64,000 nucleotides of DNA from Thermotoga sp. KOL6 (GTDB taxonomy: Bacteria > Thermotogota > Thermotogae > Thermotogales > Thermotogaceae). Below the pieces are notes generated by a model that was given only the letters and a program-made list of their open reading frames with translations, did not search any database and was not told where the DNA came from. A program made the position numbers and the translations under genes. Below, piece after piece: positions 57,670 to 64,000 of this stretch (within the stretch, counting starts at the first letter, position 1; each line of letters begins with the position of its first letter). The stretch spans positions 248,001-312,000 of the forward strand of contig NZ_LNDE01000001.1 of assembly GCF_002866025.1 (NCBI RefSeq). Reading direction: 5' to 3'.

Positions 57670-58913
57670 AGATTGCGGTAATAGGAGGAGGAAGTAGTTA
57701 CACTCCTGAACTCATAAAAGGTCTTCTGGACGTTTCGAAAGAGATTCAAATCGATGAGGTTATATTCTACGATGTCAATGAAGAGAAGCAAAAAATCGTA
57801 GTTGAGTTTGTAAAAAAATTGGTCGGTGATAGATTCAAGGTTTTGATCAGTGACACCTTCGAAGAAGCCGTGATGGACGCAAAATATGTGATTTTTCAAT
57901 TTAGACCAGGTGGATTGAAAGGAAGAGAGAACGATGAAAGCATTCCTCTCAAGTATGGTCTTATCGGACAAGAGACAACTGGAGTGGGTGGATTTTCTGC
58001 TGCCTTGAGAGCTTTCCCGATAATCGAGGAATACATTGATACTATAATTAAAACGTCAAAAGCAACGGTAATAAATTTCACCAATCCATCTGGTCATATC
58101 ACAGAATTTGTCAAAAATTATCTCGGATATGAAAATTTCATCGGCCTCTGCAATGTCCCTATAAATTTCATTCGAGAGATAGCGGAAATGTTTTCGGCAG
58201 ATTTGGAGGATGTCTTGCTCAAATACTATGGTCTCAACCATCTCAGTTTCGTGGAAAGGGTGTATGTGAAAGGAAAAGATGTCACTGAGGAAGTGCTTGA
58301 GAGTTTGAAAATCAAGTTGTCCAATATCCCAGAAGAAGATTTCCCAGCATGGTTTTACGACTCGGTAAGGCTTCTTGTTAACCCGTATTTGAGATACTAT
58401 TTGATGAAAAAGAAGATGTTCAAAAAAATCACATCGCACGAGCTGAGATCTCGAGAAGTGATGAAAATAGAACAAGAACTCCTTGAAATATACAAAACTG
58501 CTGATAGGATACCTGAGGAACTCTCAAAACGTGGTGGAAGTATGTATTCAACCGCGGCTGCCCATCTTATAAGAGATCTCGAAGCAGACGAAGGGAAGAT
58601 ACACATAATCAACACAAGGAACAATGGGGCTGTATCTAACCTTCCAAATGATTACGTTTTAGAGATCCCTTGTTACGTGAGAGGAGGTCGAGTGTATCCT
58701 ATTTCTCAAAGAGAAGGAGATCTCTTCGCACTCTCATTTGTCCACACGGTAAAAATGTATGAACGACTCACAATAGAAGCGTACATGAAGCGATCGAAAA
58801 AACTTGCACTGAAAGCCTTGCTTTCTCATCCTCTGGGTCCGGATGTGGAAGACGCAAAAGATCTTCTGGAGGAGATTCTTGAAAGAAACAAAGAATACGT
58901 GAAATTGGATTGA
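57666..58913 (+). CDS. bglT: 6-phospho-beta-glucosidase, GH4 family (NAD+ and metal dependent)
   Basis: Cytosolic hydrolase of 415 residues, the same length as T. maritima BglT (TM1281), cleaving 6-phospho-beta-glucosides by the GH4 redox-elimination mechanism. NAD-binding 'AVIGGGSSYTPELIKGL' is N-terminal. Metal ligands are C162 in 'GLCNVPINF' and H192 in 'YGLNHLSF', with 'INFTNPSGH' between. No PTS genes are in the window, so its 6-phospho substrate must come from a kinase, most simply the overlapping BadF-type gene. Confidence 0.95.
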   Translation: MKIAVIGGGSSYTPELIKGLLDVSKEIQIDEVIFYDVNEEKQKIVVEFVKKLVGDRFKVLISDTFEEAVMDAKYVIFQFRPGGLKGRENDESIPLKYGLIGQETTGVGGFSAALRAFPIIEEYIDTIIKTSKATVINFTNPSGHITEFVKNYLGYENFIGLCNVPINFIREIAEMFSADLEDVLLKYYGLNHLSFVERVYVKGKDVTEEVLESLKIKLSNIPEEDFPAWFYDSVRLLVNPYLRYYLMKKKMFKKITSHELRSREVMKIEQELLEIYKTADRIPEELSKRGGSMYSTAAAHLIRDLEADEGKIHIINTRNNGAVSNLPNDYVLEIPCYVRGGRVYPISQREGDLFALSFVHTVKMYERLTIEAYMKRSKKLALKALLSHPLGPDVEDAKDLLEEILERNKEYVKLD

Positions 58914-58917
58914 AAAA

Positions 58918-58948
58918 GTAAGAAAAGGGGGACATCCCCCCTTTCTTA
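58918..58948 (+). terminator. Terminator after bglT
   Basis: TAAGAAAAGGGGG (from 58919) faces CCCCCCTTTCTTA with a short ACAT loop; the A and T arms make it active in both directions, also serving the convergent lectin-like gene. Confidence 0.85.
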
Positions 58949-59004
58949 TTCATCGTGTGGTATACCACATCTCATTTCAATTGCAGAGAAGCTTTTAAAA
59001 TACT

Positions 59005-60645
59005 CTAGGTTTCCTTTTCTTTCAAAACGATTCTCACATCATCGATGATGTAAGTGTTTCCAAGAGCACCCGTTGCACCCGAAAAGCCTAACCCTCCATA
59101 CGTAGTGTCAAGCTCGCCATGCCACTCCAATATCTTCTTTCCGTCGACGAAGACTAGAACACCTTCCTTGTCGACCGATATCTTCACCCTGTGCCATTTA
59201 CCGTCGTTTATCGAACCTCCTGCTACCATCAAATGTTTGTCAACACTATCTTTTATAAGTGCCACATGACCTATTGAGCTGTCCCATATGTTCTGCCAAT
59301 CATCAAACTCGATACCGTATCCTGGAACAGATCCACGCTCTTTTCTTTCGAATCCAAGGTATCCACCTTCATAAGGTTCATAATCTGTCTTTTTGTAAAA
59401 CATAAAGACCATGCCATCCGCAAAGCCTCCAGCTGTTTTACATTTGAACTCGACAGTGAATGGAGATCTCACAGGATTTTTGAACCAAATGATTCCTACT
59501 TCTCCTATACCAGAAACCAGAACAACGTAATCTTCTGTAGTATCTCTGTAAGCACTTCCCACATATCTCCACATTCCCGTATCCACTCTAAAATCATCGA
59601 AAAACATCTTGACACTTTCTTTAGATTCCATGACCTTTCTTTCAGCTTCCTCACTTGGAATCGTAACTACAACTTCATTAGAGAGAGGCCCCACGAATCC
59701 ACTATCTGTTTTAGCAGCCACTGCAAAATAATAAGTTCCCGGTTGAAGTGAGATATCGAACTCATTGACATCCCCAACCTCAATCGATTCGGTGTAACTT
59801 TTAGAACCTGTCCCGTAGAACACCACGTATCCAGCAGGTTCCGAGCTTTCTCCAAATTTCGTCGGAACAATTTGCACGTTGTAAATTTTAAATTCATCGT
59901 AAGTTCCAAGCATGCTGTGTGGACCGTATGGCCAATACCCTGGATCTTGCCCTAATGAGAAACTCTTCGATGTGCATATGTCTCCTTTGTACTCACCTCT
60001 TGCCCATTCTTCTCCGTTAACGTAAAGAATGTTACCTTTTGGTCCCCATGTGACAGTGAACTTGTACCACTTGTTCGGATCCCATAACCATAACCTGTGT
60101 TTCGCTGACCAACTTAAATGAACCTTATTTCCAACAACTTTTGCAGAGAGAGTTGGCCTGTTTGAAAGGCCCTTGGAAGCGCTATGCCATTTTTTGCCAT
60201 CCCACATCTCCCAAACTATACTGGAATTAGGAGAATCTGGTTTCTTCCAATCCAGAGGGACCAAATAAAAGTTGAAAGAACCTCTAGGTGCAGCTCTCCA
60301 ACCTATGTTGTCGAGTAAGAATAAACCGCTTGGAGGAGTGTAATTTCGATAATTTTTCCAACTCTCGTGTCTGTAGGAGTATATCTCGTATATATTGTTG
60401 GGAGGTTTCCAATAAAACTCAATGGATCCCTCAGAAGCAGGTAGAACACGCTCAGGGTATCTTACAAAACTGTCATCGGATTCAAAGTAGACACCCAAAC
60501 CTTCGTACCCCTCAACAAAGGTGATGTTTCCATTGTCATTACCATAGGTTTCTCCTTCAAAAGAATCGATGAATACAGGTTGTGGGCTCGACAAAACTGT
60601 TGATAGAGTTAGAAGTAGTGAAAAGATGAGAAACCTTACCCACAT
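59005..60645 (-). CDS. Secreted multidomain lectin/LamG-like protein
   Basis: A 546-residue exported protein. The signal peptide is MWVRFLIFSLLLTLSTVLSS. Residues about 22-255 form a LamG-like concanavalin fold ('EGSIEFYWKPP', 'KWYKFTVTWGPKGNILYVNGE', 'GTYDEFKIYNV'). Residues about 258-330 form a fibronectin-III-like module ('PGTYYFAVAAKTDSGFVGPLSNEVV'). Residues about 345-540 form an L-type lectin/glucanase-like jelly roll ('YGIEFDDWQN', 'WHRVKISVDKEGVLVFVDG', 'YIIDDVRI'). It is rich in Trp and Tyr. No catalytic glycosidase motif was recognised, so carbohydrate binding at the cell surface is the inference. ATG 60645, 8 bases after AAGGGG. Confidence 0.87.
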   Translation of the reverse strand: MWVRFLIFSLLLTLSTVLSSPQPVFIDSFEGETYGNDNGNITFVEGYEGLGVYFESDDSFVRYPERVLPASEGSIEFYWKPPNNIYEIYSYRHESWKNYRNYTPPSGLFLLDNIGWRAAPRGSFNFYLVPLDWKKPDSPNSSIVWEMWDGKKWHSASKGLSNRPTLSAKVVGNKVHLSWSAKHRLWLWDPNKWYKFTVTWGPKGNILYVNGEEWARGEYKGDICTSKSFSLGQDPGYWPYGPHSMLGTYDEFKIYNVQIVPTKFGESSEPAGYVVFYGTGSKSYTESIEVGDVNEFDISLQPGTYYFAVAAKTDSGFVGPLSNEVVVTIPSEEAERKVMESKESVKMFFDDFRVDTGMWRYVGSAYRDTTEDYVVLVSGIGEVGIIWFKNPVRSPFTVEFKCKTAGGFADGMVFMFYKKTDYEPYEGGYLGFERKERGSVPGYGIEFDDWQNIWDSSIGHVALIKDSVDKHLMVAGGSINDGKWHRVKISVDKEGVLVFVDGKKILEWHGELDTTYGGLGFSGATGALGNTYIIDDVRIVLKEKET

Positions 60646-60768
60646 ACTTCACACCCCTTTCAAATCTTAAAATTTTCCAGGTGTTGAAAATATATCCCAC
60701 GTCGCTGATAAAATAGTGTGGTTGCGAAAACCAAAGATAATCTGGTTATTCTCCGATTTGTCCTTTCT

Positions 60769-60797
60769 TTGACAGGTTTTTCTTGCCTTTTTAGAAC
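60769..60797 (+). promoter_or_regulatory. Possible promoter of the cupin gene
   Basis: TTGACA (60769-60774), 17-base spacer, TAGAAC (60792-60797), about 100 bases upstream of the cupin ATG. A second option is TTGTTA (60810-60815) with CATTAT (60833-60838), 17-base spacer. The 258-base divergent gap 60646-60903 otherwise shows only AT-rich sequence. Confidence 0.45.
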
Positions 60798-60903
60798 AGA
60801 TTCGGAATCTTGTTAACTATTTCTTAATTATACATTATACTTTTATTATATCCTGTTTGCAAGTTGATGTGTAATATAAGAAAAACAAGGGAGGTGTCTT
60901 ACT

Positions 60904-61251
60904 ATGGTAGTAAAATCTTCCAAGATCACTTTCGAAAAGGTTTTGAACATGAGAGGAGGAAAAGGTGAAGTCGAAATGGCCCATCTTCTTTCGCAAGAAA
61001 CTATGAGAAACAAATTGCGTCTTTTTGCACTTATGAAACTCCCACCCAACTCTTCCGTTGGACTTCACAAGCACGAAGGAGAATTCGAAATATATTACAT
61101 CCTCTCTGGAGAGGGAGTCTTTCATGACAACGGGAAAGATGTACCTGTGAAGGCAGGAGATGTGTGCTTCACAGATTCAGGAGAGTCTCATTCTATAGAA
61201 AACACGGGAGACAAAAATTTGGAGTTTCTGGCTATGATCGTGTTACTTTAA
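60904..61251 (+). CDS. Single-domain cupin protein (TM1287-like)
   Basis: A 115-residue cupin. Motif 1 is 'GLHKHEGEFEIYYILSGEG', with metal ligands H55, H57 and E62; motif 2 is 'AGDVCFTDSGESHSIEN', with H96. The T. maritima counterpart TM1287 has a solved structure described as oxalate-decarboxylase-like; the natural substrate is not known. ATG 60904 follows GGGAGG. The stop overlaps the stop of the convergent methyltransferase by 4 bases. Confidence 0.93.
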   Translation: MVVKSSKITFEKVLNMRGGKGEVEMAHLLSQETMRNKLRLFALMKLPPNSSVGLHKHEGEFEIYYILSGEGVFHDNGKDVPVKAGDVCFTDSGESHSIENTGDKNLEFLAMIVLL

Positions 61252-61871
61252 ATTTTCTCTGCTCTGATCACAACAAAGGCTCCCTTGCCATATCCATCTT
61301 TGACAGGTTCAACAACAAGAACTTCGGTTGGGTGTTTGAAAAGAGTTTGGACTATTTTGAAATTTCCAAAGCCGGTTGTTCTCAATAGATCCAAGAGGTT
61401 TTCAGTGGAGAAAAAACGAGCGTTTCTGTAGAAAACACTTTTTTCTTTGTTTGCTTCGTACTCTTTTCCAAGAAAACTTTCCCTGTCCACGATCCCAACG
61501 ATCACATATCCTTCTCTTTTGACAACCCTGTGCACTTCTTCTAATGCCTTTCTTGGGTTGTCAACAAAACAAATAGTTGTCACCATTATTGCAAAATCGA
61601 AACTTTCATCTTTCAGCGGCAATTTCTCTGCTGTACCCTTCAAGACAAATATGCCTCTTTTCCTCGCAACCTCGGCCATTTTTTTGGAAGGTTCCACTCC
61701 GATCTTTATCCCAAGAGGCACAGCAAATCTCCCCGTTCCAACACCTATCTCGATACCTCTTCCTTTCGGTAAAATCGACTTTACTGCTCTGAGTTCGGAG
61801 AGATAAACTAATCTATTTTTTAAGAACCATTCATCGTACTTCTTAACAAATTGATCAAACATGCTCCACAC
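61248..61871 (-). CDS. SAM-dependent methyltransferase, class I (TM1293-like)
   Basis: A 207-residue cytosolic methyltransferase of the Methyltransf_11 type. SAM motif I 'GIEIGVGTGRFAVPL' about 38-52, acidic end of beta-2 in 'KIGVEPSKKMAEVA', motif 'AEKLPLKDESFDFAIMV', and post-motif 'EVHRVVKREGYVIVGIVD'. GTG 61871 keeps the N-terminus 'MWSMFDQFV', which agrees with remembered TM1293 (MWHIFERFV); ATG 61862 is an alternative. Substrate unknown. Confidence 0.9.
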   Translation of the reverse strand: MWSMFDQFVKKYDEWFLKNRLVYLSELRAVKSILPKGRGIEIGVGTGRFAVPLGIKIGVEPSKKMAEVARKRGIFVLKGTAEKLPLKDESFDFAIMVTTICFVDNPRKALEEVHRVVKREGYVIVGIVDRESFLGKEYEANKEKSVFYRNARFFSTENLLDLLRTTGFGNFKIVQTLFKHPTEVLVVEPVKDGYGKGAFVVIRAEKI

Positions 61872-61921
61872 ACTCTCACCCGCTTTCTAGTAGAATATTG
61901 ACTGTTCGAGGAGGTGATGAT

Positions 61922-64000
61922 GTGTTCAAAAAATACGTGATCTTTGTTTCCAAGAATAGGAAAAAGCTTTTGATTTTGGTTTTGTTTCTCAATATAATAT
62001 CACTCATTGGACTCTTCAGACTCAATTTTTCGGTAGACTTTTCAATATTCATGCCTCAAAACTCACATCAGAAGATGTTATACGAAAAGATGATGAAAAC
62101 TTTCGGAAGCGGTGAACAAATAGTAGTTATGGTGAAAATGGATATAGATCCCCTCAGCAAAAACGGCATTTCAGAGATCTTCAAAATAAAAGAGTTGCTC
62201 TCTTCCGTCGAAGAAGTAAAGGTGGTTATCCCGCCCCTTCCAGAGAAATTTCCAGTGGGCTTCAAGTTGGTTGAGACCAAGAATTTGAGTGATGATCAGT
62301 ATCGAGAATTCCTAGATTATGTTCAAAATATGGGGGATCTTTCGAATATTAAGAAAACAAAGGAAGGTTTTTATGCTCTTTTTGTGGTTTTACCAAAAGA
62401 AACCGTTTCAACGGAGAAGATCGAAAAAGTGTTGGGAGGATACGTTTTTTATCTTTCGGGTACCCAGTACTTGGAAGAAAGAATCTTTCGATACCTCCTC
62501 TTCATGATTTTTTCTATCCCTCCCTTTGCAGTTCTCTTACTTTTAGGCGTTTTCAGACTTCAAATGGGGAGTTTTAAATTCGCTTTATTCGCTTTGATAC
62601 CAGCAGGACTCGCTGCTTTATGGACCTTAGGAACTATCATGGGATGGCTTGGGCAGGATCTTTCTGTGATTACCGTTTTGGTTCCCATCTTTACTATTGT
62701 AATGGGAAGTGCCGATGGTTTGCATTTTGTTTCCCACTTTCTAGAGAAGAAGAGAGAGGGAGAAACAACACTCGATGCGTTGGAAAAAACACTTGAAAGT
62801 GTGGGACGTGCTATGATTCTGACCACCTTAACCACGATGGCAGGTTTCTTATCCTTCCTCACACTGAACTCTCAATCGATGAAACAGATGGGAGTTCTAG
62901 CCGCAACAGGTGTGGGACTTGCCGGAATTTCTACTTGGATCGTGCTCCCTTTGATTCTAATGGGAATAGAAGAAGTGAAAATTTCTGAGAAGCAAAATTT
63001 CGTTTTTTCAATTTTTCAAAAATTATCAAAACATGCTTGGCTTGTGACGATTGGTGTGCTCTTACTCTTCATCCCCGGGCTGTTTTTACTGAGAGCTGAT
63101 TTGAACATCCTGAAACTCTACAAGAGTTACACGGAAGTCAGGAGAAATGTCGAAAAGATAGAAGAAGTCTTTGGAAGAGCGTTACCTGTTTACGTAATAT
63201 TCGAATCGCAAAACATCTTCGAACCATCCTTCGCGCAAAGGGTGTTAACACTCAGAGAAGAGCTTCGAGATCATGGTTACGCTATGTTCTCTGTTTACGA
63301 CATTATAGAAAAACTGAACGAACGTCTTTTCAAGGAGAAAGGATATCCGAGATTACTTGCAAGAGCTTTGATCATAAAGAGATTTCTTCCAGAAGAATAC
63401 CTCGAAAATTTCATCTCAGATAACAAAGGAAGAGCACTTATCTTTTTGAACGATTTGGATAAAGACACCCTTGAAGAAGTTTCAAATATCGTAAAAAAAC
63501 ACGGTCTTGAAGTAACCGGCATACCGTTTATAGTAAAAGAAATGAACGACACAATAGTTCCACAACAGGTTGAATCACTAATTTTGGCAATCGGTATGGT
63601 CTTTCTCTTACTCGTTTTGTTCCAGAAAAGCTTAATCCAATCTGCAAAAGCAATAGTTCCTGTAAGCATTTCTCTAGTTTCTTTATTCGGTTTCATGGGA
63701 CTCACTGGAATCCCTCTCAATCTCATCACAGCCAATATGGGGGGAATCGTAATAGGAGTGGGAATAGATTACGCAATCCATGTTGTTGAACTATACAGGT
63801 ATTACAAAAATATAGAGAAAACGGTGAGAATGGCCTCCATTCCTGTGCTCACAAACGCTTATGGTCTGGCTGTTGGTCTTTCCGCTCTTCTCCTGTCTCC
63901 TTTCACTTTTCATGCATATCTTGTTGCGATCATGTGGATAACGATGACTATAAGCTCCTTTACGAGTCTAGTGGTTTTACCAAAACTTCTTCAGAGGAGA
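61922..64000 (+). CDS. RND/MMPL-superfamily membrane transporter (3' end outside window)
   Basis: The 693 codons present read open to the window end. GTG 61922 is 7 bases after GAGGAGG. An N-terminal membrane segment (about 15-36) is followed by a periplasmic domain of about 150 residues, then a cluster of membrane segments (about 185-335) containing 'VLVPIFTIVMGSADGLHFVSHF', the RND/SSD-type TM4 motif. A second half repeats the layout: a segment at about 365, a periplasmic domain, and TM segments from 550 with 'ANMGGIVIGVGIDYAIHVVELY'. This two-fold repeat is typical of RND exporters of the MmpL/HpnN/SSD class. The cargo is unknown; lipids are common for this class. Confidence 0.9.
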   Translation, partial: MFKKYVIFVSKNRKKLLILVLFLNIISLIGLFRLNFSVDFSIFMPQNSHQKMLYEKMMKTFGSGEQIVVMVKMDIDPLSKNGISEIFKIKELLSSVEEVKVVIPPLPEKFPVGFKLVETKNLSDDQYREFLDYVQNMGDLSNIKKTKEGFYALFVVLPKETVSTEKIEKVLGGYVFYLSGTQYLEERIFRYLLFMIFSIPPFAVLLLLGVFRLQMGSFKFALFALIPAGLAALWTLGTIMGWLGQDLSVITVLVPIFTIVMGSADGLHFVSHFLEKKREGETTLDALEKTLESVGRAMILTTLTTMAGFLSFLTLNSQSMKQMGVLAATGVGLAGISTWIVLPLILMGIEEVKISEKQNFVFSIFQKLSKHAWLVTIGVLLLFIPGLFLLRADLNILKLYKSYTEVRRNVEKIEEVFGRALPVYVIFESQNIFEPSFAQRVLTLREELRDHGYAMFSVYDIIEKLNERLFKEKGYPRLLARALIIKRFLPEEYLENFISDNKGRALIFLNDLDKDTLEEVSNIVKKHGLEVTGIPFIVKEMNDTIVPQQVESLILAIGMVFLLLVLFQKSLIQSAKAIVPVSISLVSLFGFMGLTGIPLNLITANMGGIVIGVGIDYAIHVVELYRYYKNIEKTVRMASIPVLTNAYGLAVGLSALLLSPFTFHAYLVAIMWITMTISSFTSLVVLPKLLQRR

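Noticed and set aside
1-64000. Mobile elements, CRISPR arrays, prophage
   Set aside because: No transposase, integrase, phage genes or regularly spaced repeats were seen on either strand.

Overview
The window is bacterial chromosome from the Thermotogales, almost certainly the genus Thermotoga. The proteins closely resemble remembered Thermotoga maritima proteins (Man5 mannanase, PurD, the TM1266-like regulator, HydG/HydE, MutS2, BglT, the small cupin). Gene order also follows the TM1222-TM1293 stretch of T. maritima as I remember it, but residue differences suggest a different species, perhaps T. neapolitana-like. No database search was run. Coding density is very high, genes commonly overlap by ATGA or GTGA, and many starts are GTG or TTG behind strong GGAGG-type ribosome binding sites.

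Layout. 1-5945 (minus): mannan utilisation, with two oligopeptide/oligosaccharide-type permeases, their binding protein, a degraded regulator-like remnant and a secreted GH5 mannanase. 6060-15782 (minus): one tightly overlapping operon with a family-1 sugar-binding protein, two permeases, an ATPase, a GH38 alpha-mannosidase-like enzyme, two glycosyltransferases and an RpiR-type regulator. This may be a mannosyl/glucosyl-glycerate type solute system. 15900-19746 (minus): UvrD-type helicase, divergent PAP2 protein, YchF GTPase and an acidic-tailed protein. 19882-19958: tRNA-Pro(CGG). 20073-28788 (plus): nine-gene purine operon purCSQLFNHDM, followed by a membrane protein and nadE. 31059-36487: HAD phosphatase (minus), then an aminotransferase, an ABC exporter half and a HerA-like ATPase (plus).

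36480-42054 (minus): the phosphate operon pstSCAB-phoU-phoB-phoR, preceded by a Pho-box-like direct repeat. 42324-45261 (plus): [FeFe]-hydrogenase maturation genes (regulator, hydG, small protein, hydE), preceded by a leader with two mutually exclusive hairpins, one of which hides the first ribosome binding site. 45312-52310: a PLP sulfur-amino-acid enzyme (plus), a type IV pilin-like protein (minus), then gatA, gatB, a small outer-membrane-like protein, a lone Phd-family antitoxin and a shared sugar-ABC ATPase (plus). 52325-56592 (minus): FtsA/PilM-like protein and MutS2. 56710-58913 (plus): BadF-type sugar kinase and GH4 6-phospho-beta-glucosidase. 59005-64000: a secreted lectin-like protein (minus), a cupin (plus), a methyltransferase (minus) and the start of an RND/MMPL-type transporter (plus).

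No complete mobile element, CRISPR array or rRNA was seen. The most interesting items are the hydrogenase-maturation leader, the GH38/glycosyltransferase/ABC operon, the kinase plus GH4 pair in an apparently PTS-free setting, and the orphan antitoxin with its own operator.
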